A DNA stretch of 20,784 nucleotides, taken from Clostridia bacterium. GTDB lineage: Bacteria; Bacillota_E; SLMV01; PUMD01. Shown piece after piece: positions 6,951-14,896 of this stretch. The notes under the pieces were generated by a model. It had not been told where the DNA came from and ran no database searches. It saw only the letters and a program-made list of their open reading frames with translations. Position 1 is the first letter of the stretch, and the number at the start of each line of letters is the position of its first letter. The position numbers and the translations under genes are program-made. Location of the stretch: contig PWUC01000157.1 in the NCBI GenBank assembly GCA_003562655.1, forward strand, positions 1 to 20,784, in the 5' to 3' direction.

Positions 6951-7823
6951 TCACAATCCCTCCCCTGATCCCCTTCTTGCGTTGCTCAGAACGGGGGTGT
7001 GGGCCGCAACCTTCAGAATCCTGTCCAGGTCGTCCTCCACCGGACAGAAGTAGAGGGCCATTTTTCCGGTCTCCAGGTGCTTTCTCATCTGCGATTTCAG
7101 CTCCGGTGTGTCCACATCGGCCCGGCTGCCGAGAACATGAACCAGGTCGTGGATGAGTGCCTGGCGCTGGCCGATGTTGTCCAGGACCCCGAGGTATTCT
7201 CTCTTTCGGGCCTCAATGGTCAGTCCGACTCCCCATCTTTCAATCCGATCCCGCAGCTCAGGAAGGGCCACGTTCATGAAATCAACCTCCGCCACGAAGA
7301 GCTGGGTTCCCTCAAACCGGACCGGAGCAATATCGATCTTCGCCACGTCATGCAGGCTCAGGTCGGACCGCATCAGCTGGGTGACACCGACCAGGACCAA
7401 CCCGGTGACAACTCCCGGAGACTCCCCCAAAAACAGCACGGCACCCGCAGCCGCGCCCGCCACAAACATGACCAGGTAATTGCGCAGCTCGAAGACCTCC
7501 GCTATGCCTTCGATGTAGTTGGCACCCCGGGGCACCAGTTCAATCGACTCCAGCTGCTGCAGCTTGTCCCGCTCCATCCTGCGTATCTCGCGAAACTGGG
7601 TGGCGACCAGCAGCAGAAAAGTGACCGCATCAAACTGCTGAGCGACCAGGGCCACCGGCGCCACGGCGCCCACCAGGCTGGCAAGGAAGCCGAAGGCGAG
7701 GTGGGAGGTGTAGGCGTGAGGATACGACGGATAGGCCCGGTAATCGACCCGTAGCAGGAGGAGCCGGCAGACCAGCCCCCAGAGAGCCCCAATCAGTATT
7801 GCACCAAAATATCGCTCGCTCAT
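6951..7823 (-). CDS. YIEGIA family membrane protein
   Basis: This 290-residue protein contains the name-giving motif NYIEGIAEVFE (YIEGIA at residues 103-108). The N-terminal half has several hydrophobic segments (about 5-24, 43-62, 65-77, 114-131 and 134-149). The C-terminal half is soluble and alpha/beta-like (about 155-290, beginning near DVAKIDIAPVRFEGTQLFVA). The family is found in spore formers, and its biochemical role has not been settled as far as I know. It sits between spoIIP and its capping partner. The start ATG has GAAGG 7 bases upstream. SpoIIP ends 27 bases before it, which suggests one operon. Confidence 0.9.
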   Translation of the reverse strand: MSERYFGAILIGALWGLVCRLLLLRVDYRAYPSYPHAYTSHLAFGFLASLVGAVAPVALVAQQFDAVTFLLLVATQFREIRRMERDKLQQLESIELVPRGANYIEGIAEVFELRNYLVMFVAGAAAGAVLFLGESPGVVTGLVLVGVTQLMRSDLSLHDVAKIDIAPVRFEGTQLFVAEVDFMNVALPELRDRIERWGVGLTIEARKREYLGVLDNIGQRQALIHDLVHVLGSRADVDTPELKSQMRKHLETGKMALYFCPVEDDLDRILKVAAHTPVLSNARRGSGEGL

Positions 7824-7850
7824 GGAATGGCCTTCGGGAGCATCTTCACC

Positions 7851-8915
7851 TCAACGAGCACGCCCTCCACCGTCCCAGGGGTTGTACTGGTTGAGCCGGG
7901 CCAGGGCCTCCTCCCAGTTGCCCGTTGAGATCAGAAGGAAGATCCCGCCGCCGAGCACCAGGGCGGCAAAGAGCCACCAGGCCGCAGAGGAGGATCCCTC
8001 TTCGCCTCCTCTCGGGAGTATATCGGGCACCACTGTGGCCAGGCGGGCCACCGAGGCCTCTGCCTGCCCCAGGGATACCTCGTGACTGCCCACCTCCAAC
8101 AGCAGGACCCGGGGACCCAGATCCTGATTGTAGCCTCCCCGGGCCATGAGAATCCCCTTGATCAGCCCGGGATACTTCTCATCAGCGGCCCCCTTAAGGG
8201 CCTTGGCGAAGGACAGGTTAGCCTCCATGTTGGGATTGGCCCGGCCCACGACCAGCAGCACCCTCGACGTCTGCTGTCCATCAATTTCTACCAGGTATCT
8301 CTCGGCCGGGGCGGAGTCGCGATGGACGTCGAAGAGGACGTCGGCCTGCTGCTGCAGGAGGGCGACCGCAGTTCGCCGCGAGCGCGTGTACGCGGCCGCA
8401 TCGTGCGGATCGTGGGAGGTGGGATCGTGGATCGCGGTGATCCCCTCCCGCTCAAGGCGCTCCGCCATCACCTCTCCCACCCTGAGGACGTCTCCTGCGT
8501 CTTCCTTGGAGTCGGTACCCGAGGTGGGGACGTAGGACTCGGCGCTGTGGGTGTGGTATATGCCCACATCAATTGAGTCCGCCTCTGTAAACTCCTGCAG
8601 TGCGGTGTCCGGGGACACCCTCTGCACCAGGGGCCCGGATTCCCCGGTGGCCCTCGAGAGGTCCACCCTGCCCACATACCGGGCGTAGGCACTGCGTTCG
8701 CTGATACGATACACCTCATACATCCGGTTGTCCCAGTTGATGTAACGATCCCCGGACTGCAGAACCCGTCCGGTGCACAGAATCTCCTGTCCCAGGTCGG
8801 TGATCACGGTGAAATGACCATCCCTCAGCTCCTCCGCACCGGCAATCCCGGAGGCTGAAAAGCAGAGGCATACGGACAGAGACAACAGGATCACGGCCTG
8901 AAGCGGTCGTTTCAT
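7851..8915 (-). CDS. spoIIP: Stage II sporulation protein P, peptidoglycan amidase/endopeptidase
   Basis: SpoIIP cuts septal peptidoglycan with SpoIID and SpoIIM during engulfment of the forespore. The 354-residue protein has a signal peptide (MKRPLQAVILLSLSVCLCFS, likely cleavage near GIAGA-EE). The SpoIIP domain has YHTHSAESY (His121, His123, Glu126), DVLFDVHRDS (Asp197, His198) and LLLEVGSHEVSLGQA (Glu274), the expected metal-site and catalytic residues. A second hydrophobic segment (about 312-330, AAWWLFAALVLGGGIFLLIS) near the C-terminus suggests C-terminal anchoring. Bacillus subtilis SpoIIP has an N-terminal anchor instead. The ATG at 8915 is one base after the DUF1614 stop with GAGGGGG upstream. 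A longer frame exists but lacks such a site. Confidence 0.95.
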   Translation of the reverse strand: MKRPLQAVILLSLSVCLCFSASGIAGAEELRDGHFTVITDLGQEILCTGRVLQSGDRYINWDNRMYEVYRISERSAYARYVGRVDLSRATGESGPLVQRVSPDTALQEFTEADSIDVGIYHTHSAESYVPTSGTDSKEDAGDVLRVGEVMAERLEREGITAIHDPTSHDPHDAAAYTRSRRTAVALLQQQADVLFDVHRDSAPAERYLVEIDGQQTSRVLLVVGRANPNMEANLSFAKALKGAADEKYPGLIKGILMARGGYNQDLGPRVLLLEVGSHEVSLGQAEASVARLATVVPDILPRGGEEGSSSAAWWLFAALVLGGGIFLLISTGNWEEALARLNQYNPWDGGGRAR

Positions 8916-8916
8916 G

Positions 8917-9549
8917 TCACCCAGCCCCCTCACTGGTGACCCTCTGACGGCGGTGAAACCGCTCTCGCAGTTCCCCGGTGATCTCGGCAACCCCCACTGC
9001 CACAATGCCGGCGACGATCACCGCATCAAAGGCACCACCGCCTCCGATCCATATGCGGCCGCCAATTCCCCGCGTCACCACCTCGGCGTATTGAATGGCA
9101 TCAGCCGTTACGATTCCAAGGGTCCCCGCTATGAAGGCACTCCGCCTGGAGCGACCCAGAAGATAGGCCACTATTCCGGCCGTCAGTGAGAAAGCCCACA
9201 GGGGATCTATGAGCATGGCCCCAGGGTCCTCGGGCAGGAGCTTGCCCAGACCGAAGACCAGGATGCCGGTAAGCAGCGTGGCCATGACGGCCCTGCCCCG
9301 CTCCACCCCCGTATCAGCGCGCCGCACGAGAAAGGCTGCCAGCAGAAGGGGAATGACCGCACCTCCCAGGTTGATCCGGAGTTCGGGGGTTCTGATCACG
9401 ACCACGTTGACATAGCTGCCCCCAATTATCAATGCGATCCAGAGGGCCGTGCCCCAGTCTGTGAGACCCATGCGATCCAGCACCCTGTGCAGAAGCCCGA
9501 AGAGTGCAGCAACAGCCACGATCACCAGAACGACAGAACCAACAGGCAT
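8917..9549 (-). CDS. DUF1614 family membrane protein
   Basis: This 210-residue protein is hydrophobic almost throughout, with about seven to eight membrane segments. Conserved pieces include RINLGGAVIPLLLAAFLV, the GxVIP motif typical of DUF1614, and FIAGTLGIVTADAIQY followed by WIGGGGAFDAVIVAGIVAVG. The family is common in Clostridia and often next to spoIIP. Its function is unknown to me. AGGGAGG is 6 bases before the ATG. The stop is one base from the spoIIP start, so the two are translationally coupled and DUF1614 may act with SpoIIP or simply share its expression. Confidence 0.88.
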   Translation of the reverse strand: MPVGSVVLVIVAVAALFGLLHRVLDRMGLTDWGTALWIALIIGGSYVNVVVIRTPELRINLGGAVIPLLLAAFLVRRADTGVERGRAVMATLLTGILVFGLGKLLPEDPGAMLIDPLWAFSLTAGIVAYLLGRSRRSAFIAGTLGIVTADAIQYAEVVTRGIGGRIWIGGGGAFDAVIVAGIVAVGVAEITGELRERFHRRQRVTSEGAG

Positions 9550-9614
9550 GCAATCCTCCCTCCAATCGCCCGTATTATCCCTCGGCGAGGAGAAGGTTAT
9601 GCCTGCGGCAGGGT

Positions 9615-10670
9615 TCAGCGAACGGTGGGAAAACCCCTCTGCTGAAGGTACTCCCGGGTGTGGCCTGTGAGAACGTAGGGTAGCTGGTGAAGGCTGTTCA
9701 TATCCCGGGCACCGATCAACAGCATCAGATTCCGGGTGTCGCGGTTCCAGCGCAGCAGGAACCGCTCAAGATGGTCGACTCCGCCGCCCCGAAGTATTCT
9801 CCAGGCCGGGGCGGCCAGCGACACCATGTCCGCTCCGAGGACCAGGGCCCTGATCCCGTCCAGGGGCGAGCGGATTCCTCCACTGGCTATCAGCCCGACC
9901 CGGTGGCCCCGGGAGGCAACTGCTGCCGTCTCGGCCAGGCTGATGGCGGTGGGTATGCCCCAGAGGGCGAAATCGTCGCTTCTGATGGGACGGGCATCAC
10001 GGGAGAGGGTGCGGGTCAGCTCCATGGTGGCAAAGTTGCTTCCCCCGGCACCGGCGACGTTGATGCCAGCAACCCGACAGCCGATGAGGTCGGCGGCCGC
10101 CTCTGCAGAAATCCCGAAACCCACCTCCTTGGCCACCACCGGCACCGGCGATTCCTCGACCACCCGCCTGATGGCCCGGAGCGTCCCCCCGAACTCGCGC
10201 TCGCCCTCAGGCATCAGGAGCTCCTGGCACGGGTTCAGATGGAGCTGCAGCAGGTCAGCCTCAACCATTTCCACCGCAACCCGCGCCTGGTCCGCCGTTG
10301 CCCTGGCGGAGAGATTTGCCAGTACGAGACCGTCGGGGTTGATCTGGCGCACAACGTCGAAACTCCGCCTGCACTCCTGGTGATCCAGCCCGGCCCGCTG
10401 CGACCCGACGGACACGCCCCATCCGGCGCGGCGCGCCGCCTCAGCCAGCGAGGCGTTGATCTCGACACATTCAGGGGGGCCCCCGGTGAGAGCATCGATG
10501 AAAAATGGGGACGGAAGGGCTCGTCCCCACAGTGAAACGTCCAGAGTGATGTCACGCACGTCCGCATCGCTGACCGCCCGATGGATCAAATGCATGTCAC
10601 CGAACCCGGAGGATAGAGGACCATCCTCAATATTGATGGAGCCGTTAAGATGCTCCAGCTTGCGCCGCAA
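9615..10670 (-). CDS. fni: Type 2 isopentenyl-diphosphate delta-isomerase
   Basis: This FMN-dependent enzyme interconverts isopentenyl and dimethylallyl diphosphate. The protein is about 351 residues. It shows RKLEHL near the start, PFFIDALTGGP (flavin loop), VGSQRAGL, LHLNPCQELLMPEGEREFGG (the N-P-x-Q-E and PEG-D/E-R-x-F segment that holds the Mg-binding Glu), PVVAKEVGFGIS, GINVAGAGGSNFATME, and IASGGIRSPLDGIRALVLGA. The TTG at 10670 is preferred because AGGAG lies 5 bases upstream. A GTG at 10676 is also possible but has no good site. It sits one gene away from ispH, whose product mix it would balance, with rpsA between, an arrangement known from Clostridia. Confidence 0.94.
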   Translation of the reverse strand: MRRKLEHLNGSINIEDGPLSSGFGDMHLIHRAVSDADVRDITLDVSLWGRALPSPFFIDALTGGPPECVEINASLAEAARRAGWGVSVGSQRAGLDHQECRRSFDVVRQINPDGLVLANLSARATADQARVAVEMVEADLLQLHLNPCQELLMPEGEREFGGTLRAIRRVVEESPVPVVAKEVGFGISAEAAADLIGCRVAGINVAGAGGSNFATMELTRTLSRDARPIRSDDFALWGIPTAISLAETAAVASRGHRVGLIASGGIRSPLDGIRALVLGADMVSLAAPAWRILRGGGVDHLERFLLRWNRDTRNLMLLIGARDMNSLHQLPYVLTGHTREYLQQRGFPTVR

Positions 10671-10717
10671 CCGCACTCCTGCGGCTTCAGGCGGCCGATC
10701 ATCCCGGGACTGTCCGT

Positions 10718-12280
10718 CTATTTCCCTTCCTCCCTGTTCTTCTTCTCATCGCTCAAGCGATCCCTGGTCTCAGTCAACAGGTCACCGAAAACGTCGCCCA
10801 GGGTGAGACCACCGGCCCGACGCTGCTGCCGGGTCTGTTCCTGGTCCCTGCGCGCCTCCTTCAGGCTCAGGCTTATGCGGCGCTCGTCCGGCTGAACCCG
10901 CAACACCTTGACCAGCACATCCTCGCCCTCGGAGACAACTTCACTGGGCTCACCCACGTGATAGTCGGCCAGCTCCGAGATGTGGACCAGGCCCTCGACC
11001 CCAGGCTCCAGCTCCACGAAGGCGCCGAAGGGAGCGATTCTCATGACGCGACCCTCCACCCCCTCGCCGGCCGTATACTTCTCGTCCACGTTCTCCCACG
11101 GATCTGCCTGAAGCTGCTTCAGGCCGAGAGATATCTTGTCGTCCTCGGGATCCACCCGCAGCACCTTGACCTCGATCTCTGCTCCCACATTGACCACGTC
11201 AGAGGGATGATCCACCCGTCCCCAGGACATCTGGGACACGTGCAGAAGACCGTCGACGCCACCCAGATCCACGAAGGCACCGAAGTCGGTCACGCCCTTG
11301 ACAACGCCCGTGCGAACCTGACCCTCTTCCAGATTGGACCAGGTCTCCTCGCGCTTCTCCTCGTGCTCCTCATCCAGCACGACCTTGCGGGAGAGAATTA
11401 TGCGGTTCTTGTTCCGGTCGAGTTCGATGACCCGGGAACGCACGCGCCGGCCGACGTAGTCGGAAAGATCGCTGACAAAGCCCCGGTCCACGTGGGAGGC
11501 GGGCATGAAGCCCCGCAGCCCAAAAACATCGAGAACCAGTCCCCCCTTGACCTCCTCAACCACAGGAGCTTCCAATGCCTCATTCTCGTCGTGACACACG
11601 TAAAGACGATCCCAGGCAATCTCATCCAGAGCCCTGCGGTAAGAGGCGAGCACCGCTCCGTCCCGGCCGTCGACACTCAAGATGTAAACGGGAATCTCCT
11701 GGCCAACGGTGAAGACATCCTGGGGCTTTTGGCCCGAGGTCAGCTTCAGCTCAGACAGGGGTATGACCCCATCGGACTTGTAGCGCACATCGACCAGCAC
11801 GTTCTCGTCGTTAACCTGAACCACCGCACCCTGCACCACGTCGCCGGGTTGAAGGGGCTCGAAATCCAGGGCGGCTTCTGTTTCCTCCATGCTGGGAATG
11901 GCTTCTTCTTCCTCAGCATCGGCGCATGGTCCAGCATCCTCTTCCTCAGCTTCGGCACAGGGCACAGATTCCTCGCCCTCAACTTCGGCGCAGGGCACAG
12001 GTTTCTCGTCCCCGTCTTCGGCACAGGGCACAGGTTTCTCGTCCCCGTCTTCGGCGCAGGGCACAGATTCCTCCTCCTCGGCCTCAGGAGAGCAACCGCA
12101 CTCCTGTTCCTCGGCGCATTCTGCTAGCTGATCCTCCTCTGGCTGCGCGACGTCTGCCTGAACCTCTTCTTCCTCGAGTTGGTCCTCCTGCTTTTTGTCC
12201 AGCTCGTGACCCATTTCCTTTTCTTCATCGAACACGTTAGAAAATTCCTCTCCTTCGCCTGTCCCGGAACTGCTACCCAT
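10718..12280 (-). CDS. rpsA: Ribosomal protein S1-like, four S1 domains, long acidic N-terminal extension
   Basis: This 520-residue protein has four S1 RNA-binding domains at about 143-210, 225-295, 313-380 and 397-465. Clear S1 strands include GVVKGVTDFGAFVDLGGVDG and LLHVSQMSW in domain 3, and GRVMRIAPFGAFVELEPGVE and GLVHISELAD in domain 4. A charged tail ends in EKKNREEGK. It should bind mRNA on the 30S subunit or act as a general RNA-binding protein. The first 140 residues are very acidic and contain five 11-residue repeats (75-129), each starting with CAE or CAD, plus Cys55, 61 and 63. I know of no such extension in S1. The ATG start has only a weak AGG upstream. An internal ATG (residue 23) would still include the repeats. 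Confidence 0.92.
   Translation of the reverse strand: MGSSSGTGEGEEFSNVFDEEKEMGHELDKKQEDQLEEEEVQADVAQPEEDQLAECAEEQECGCSPEAEEEESVPCAEDGDEKPVPCAEDGDEKPVPCAEVEGEESVPCAEAEEEDAGPCADAEEEEAIPSMEETEAALDFEPLQPGDVVQGAVVQVNDENVLVDVRYKSDGVIPLSELKLTSGQKPQDVFTVGQEIPVYILSVDGRDGAVLASYRRALDEIAWDRLYVCHDENEALEAPVVEEVKGGLVLDVFGLRGFMPASHVDRGFVSDLSDYVGRRVRSRVIELDRNKNRIILSRKVVLDEEHEEKREETWSNLEEGQVRTGVVKGVTDFGAFVDLGGVDGLLHVSQMSWGRVDHPSDVVNVGAEIEVKVLRVDPEDDKISLGLKQLQADPWENVDEKYTAGEGVEGRVMRIAPFGAFVELEPGVEGLVHISELADYHVGEPSEVVSEGEDVLVKVLRVQPDERRISLSLKEARRDQEQTRQQRRAGGLTLGDVFGDLLTETRDRLSDEKKNREEGK
11894..12058 (-). repeat. Five tandem 33-bp repeats inside rpsA encoding Cys-led 11-residue units
   Basis: Codons 75-129 of rpsA form five units of exactly 11 codons: CAEDGDEKPVP twice, then CAEVEGEESVP, CAEAEEEDAGP and CADAEEEEAIP. 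The first two units are nearly identical as DNA, which points to recent duplication. The others have diverged while keeping the Cys, Ala, acidic residues and final Pro. A degenerate 12-residue unit (CSPEAEEEESVP, 63-74) precedes the array. Confidence 0.9.
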
Positions 12281-12384
12281 GCGATCTTACCTAAGGAAGG
12301 CTTCATGCTGTAGTTGCCGCGTCAATAATTCCTGGGCCGACCAACGCAGTGAACTGGGCCGCTGAGACCAAATACACCCCACCC

Positions 12385-13311
12385 CTACCGGCTTCCCGAT
12401 GACAGATCTTCCCGATGATCGCCAGCACTCGACTGGAACTGTAGGATCCTCTCCCTCACCGCGTCCAGACTAGCCTGCGGTGTGGAGGTTCCTCCCACTA
12501 CACCCACTGAGATAAGGTCTGAAAAATCGCCACACACCAGGCCCTTGGCATCTTCAACGTGGAAGGCCGGTATTCCTGCTTCCAAAACCATATTTACGAG
12601 TAAAGACGTATTTGAGCTGTTCTTTCCCCCTACGACCACCACAGACTGGACCCTCCTGGTGATCTGTTGCAACAGGTTTCGACGCGTCGCGACAACATCG
12701 CAGAGCGTCTTCTCCACCAGCACTTCCCTCGCAGTGGACCTGAGGGACTCGAGGATTGCAGCCCCCTCATCGGGGTCAAAGGTGGTCTGAAACAGAACCG
12801 CCCTCTCCCGGGCAAAGGGAAGGGACTCGGCCTGCCCGGTCGATTCGACGACCACCCCGTCCGGGCCACACCTGGCCAGAACACCCTGCACCTCGGGATG
12901 GTCCCTCCGTCCCACGATGACCACCTGGATATTCAGGTCGCGATACCTCTCTGCCGCCCGCTGAACTCGCCGAACCCGGGGACAGGTGGCATCGACAACC
13001 TCCACTCCCCCCGCCTCCAGCTCACAGATCACCTCAGGAGCCACGCCGTGGCTTCGGATTACCACCACCGATCCCGGAGCAACCTCGTCCGGCCTGTGCA
13101 CCACATCGACTCCCCGGTCCCGCAGGTCCTCGACGACGAGGGGATTGTGCACGATCTCACCCAGGGTGAACACCTGCCGCGGGGCGTCACGGTCCGCCGC
13201 CCGAAGGGCACTCTTCACTGCACGCTGCACACCATCACAGAACCCGCCCTCCCTGACAGTCAGGATCCGAAACGTTCTGCCGCGTCGGCACAACTCCACC
13301 GTTTCAATCAT
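12385..13311 (-). CDS. ispH: 4-hydroxy-3-methylbut-2-enyl diphosphate reductase
   Basis: IspH is the last enzyme of the methylerythritol phosphate route and releases IPP and DMAPP using a [4Fe-4S] cluster. The 308-residue protein has the three cluster cysteines: Cys25 in GGFCDGVQRA, Cys110 in DATCPRV and Cys204 in KTLCDVVATR. It also has His55 (EIVHNPLVV), His88 (RSHGV) and catalytic Glu140 (DHPEVQG), with GKNSSNTSLL and VGGTSTPQASLD near the C-terminus. The ATG at 13311 overlaps the end of plsC by 8 bases and has GGAG 9 bases upstream, so translation is coupled. rpsA follows after about 100 bases, matching the clostridial ispH-rpsA neighbourhood. Confidence 0.97.
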   Translation of the reverse strand: MIETVELCRRGRTFRILTVREGGFCDGVQRAVKSALRAADRDAPRQVFTLGEIVHNPLVVEDLRDRGVDVVHRPDEVAPGSVVVIRSHGVAPEVICELEAGGVEVVDATCPRVRRVQRAAERYRDLNIQVVIVGRRDHPEVQGVLARCGPDGVVVESTGQAESLPFARERAVLFQTTFDPDEGAAILESLRSTAREVLVEKTLCDVVATRRNLLQQITRRVQSVVVVGGKNSSNTSLLVNMVLEAGIPAFHVEDAKGLVCGDFSDLISVGVVGGTSTPQASLDAVRERILQFQSSAGDHREDLSSGSR

Positions 13312-13915
13312 GGGTCAGTTCTCCAATTTCATCTCTGATGCGTCGGGTCAGGGTCGACATCAGAGAGCGCCGCCCTCTGCGCCCGTCGCCGCCGGCCGCC
13401 CCCCTTTTCGAGCGCCTGAGATCCTGCCAGTCTACGGAGCTTCCGACCCTGACCTGAATCTCAGAAAAAAGCCGGTACTCGCTCCGCACTCCCACGGGTA
13501 TGATGGGAGCTGCACATTTCAGGGCCAGGTACGCTGCACCATTGGCGAAATCAGATAGCTCTCCTGGGCTTCCCCGCGTACCCTCCGGAAAGAGCCCGAG
13601 AAGCTTCCCCTCCTGCAGGATCCCAATGGCCCGCCTTATGGCCGAACGATCAGACTGTCCACGCCTGACCGGAATCACATCGGCCCGCCGGAGTATGGGG
13701 CCGAGAACGACATTTCGAAAAAGCTCCTCCTTGGCCATGAAGTGCACCTGCCTGGGAGCCACCACCGCCAGCAGGGGAGGGTCCAGCCAGCTGAGATGAT
13801 TGGCACAGATTATACCCGCACCGTCTGCCGGGATGTTCTCAATGCCCTGCACCCGCACGCGGTACAAAAGACCTATGTAGACGCGCAACGCCAGGCGCGC
13901 CACATTATATAGCAA
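13304..13915 (-). CDS. plsC: 1-acyl-sn-glycerol-3-phosphate acyltransferase
   Basis: PlsC adds the second acyl chain to lysophosphatidate and gives phosphatidate. The 203-residue protein has the acyltransferase boxes: NHLSWLDP (the H-x4-D catalytic pair), GVRSE-adjacent region IIPVGV, and FPEGTRGSPGELSDF (box III). A hydrophobic N-terminus (LYNVARLALRVYIGLLYRV) fits membrane association. The TTG at 13915 is used, with AGGGG about 10 bases upstream. An in-frame GTG four codons later is possible. It begins 5 bases after the cmk stop and overlaps the ispH start. With gpsA and plsY in the same block, most of phosphatidate synthesis is encoded here. Confidence 0.95.
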   Translation of the reverse strand: MLYNVARLALRVYIGLLYRVRVQGIENIPADGAGIICANHLSWLDPPLLAVVAPRQVHFMAKEELFRNVVLGPILRRADVIPVRRGQSDRSAIRRAIGILQEGKLLGLFPEGTRGSPGELSDFANGAAYLALKCAAPIIPVGVRSEYRLFSEIQVRVGSSVDWQDLRRSKRGAAGGDGRRGRRSLMSTLTRRIRDEIGELTHD

Positions 13916-13920
13916 TGGAC

Positions 13921-14637
13921 TCAGTCCCCTCTGCGATCCTTCAGTCGCTCAAGCAACATAAACTCCATCTGCCGCACCACATCCGAGCGGGTCAAATGGG
14001 TGCTGTCAATGACGACAGCATCAGGCGCTGGCCTCAGTGGTGCAACGGCACGGGTTGAATCAATCCGATCTCTGTCGACCACACTCCTGGCGGCATCCTC
14101 CCACCTGATCCCCGTTCCATTCTGTCGACGCTGCAGAAGACGCCGCGCAATGCGAACCGGAAGCGCTGCGGTCAGGTACACCTTCAATCCCGCATCGGTC
14201 AGAACGTGGCTGCCGATGTCCCGGCCGTCCATGACCACCCCGCCATCCCGGGCCAGTTCCCTCTGTCTCGCCGTGAGCGCCACCCGCACCTCGGGAGAGC
14301 TGGCCACAAGGGACACGGCCTCCTCGACCGCTCTCGAACGGAGTTCTTCGGTCCGGTCAACCCCGTCGAGCAGGACCCGCCCCACCCCGGGGGGGTCGCT
14401 GACAAACTCTACATCCAGACTTCTGGCCAGTCGCACCAGGATCGCATCATCACATTCGGCATTCCAACGACCATCCTCCAGTGCCTTGAGGGTCACAGCC
14501 CGGTACATGGCCCCCGAATCGATGTGGCGAAAGCATACCTGCCGGGCAAACATCCTGGCCACCGTGGTCTTTCCGGCACCAGCCGGGCCATCCACGGACA
14601 CATTGGGCAACAGTCCGTATGTTGGGGCAGGAATCAC
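13921..14637 (-). CDS. cmk: (d)CMP kinase
   Basis: Cytidylate kinase phosphorylates CMP and dCMP for nucleotide supply. The 238-residue protein has the P-loop VDGPAGAGKTTVAR (about residues 15-28), then HIDSGAMYRAVT (the CMP-binding segment), VVMDGRDIGSHVLTDAGLKV, IARRLLQRR with the lid, and RDRIDSTRAVAPLRPAPDAV followed by VIDST. The start is the GTG at 14637, 8 bases after GGGAGGGG. It gives a normal family length, whereas the frame's upstream ATG would add 49 low-complexity residues. It heads the cmk, plsC, ispH, rpsA, fni series, behind a sigma-A-type promoter and a leader of about 185 bases. Confidence 0.96.
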   Translation of the reverse strand: MIPAPTYGLLPNVSVDGPAGAGKTTVARMFARQVCFRHIDSGAMYRAVTLKALEDGRWNAECDDAILVRLARSLDVEFVSDPPGVGRVLLDGVDRTEELRSRAVEEAVSLVASSPEVRVALTARQRELARDGGVVMDGRDIGSHVLTDAGLKVYLTAALPVRIARRLLQRRQNGTGIRWEDAARSVVDRDRIDSTRAVAPLRPAPDAVVIDSTHLTRSDVVRQMEFMLLERLKDRRGD

Positions 14638-14896
14638 TGGGGAAACCCCTCCCTGCGGAGGGCTGGGGCCTGAGGACCTTGGGGAATGAAGCAATGCTGC
14701 ACCGCCACCTCCGTCACCGGGTGACGTACGAGAACACCTTGCCTCTACAGAACTGCCTGAACCATTTCGATGTCTATAGCCCATCTAACGCCCTCAAGTT
14801 AAACAGATTCATTCTATCTTGCCCATAGATTATACATCTATCACCCGCTGCAGGCAAGAAGCTGCGCCGGAGTTCGCTCACCTTTTGACACCATTC
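14638..14896. other. Intergenic region: cmk promoter and leader
   Basis: No gene is seen in these 259 bases. They hold the promoter at 14829-14857 and a long leader with a small hairpin (CGTCAC-CGG-GTGACG, 14712-14726). I recognise no known riboswitch class in the leader. Confidence 0.6.
14829..14857 (-). promoter_or_regulatory. Sigma-A-type promoter for the cmk block
   Basis: On the minus strand TTGCCT (14857-14852) and TATAAT (14834-14829) are separated by exactly 17 bases. The -10 is perfect and the -35 matches four of six positions. Transcription would begin near 14822 and read into cmk. Confidence 0.65.

Noticed and set aside
9560..9600. Possible forespore or mother-cell promoter before DUF1614/spoIIP (GCATAA ... 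GATAATAC on the minus strand)
   Set aside because: Neither the sigma-E nor the sigma-F/G pattern fits at correct spacing; too weak to list.
11746..12240. Long open frames on both strands opposite and within the rpsA repeat region
   Set aside because: They are by-products of the 33-bp tandem repeat and biased codon use; the S1 frame explains the region fully.
14637..14784. A 49-residue N-terminal extension of cmk from an upstream ATG
   Set aside because: The extension is Ser/Pro/Gly-rich low-complexity sequence without homology that I recognise, and a strong GGGAGGGG site sits 8 bases before the GTG at 14637.
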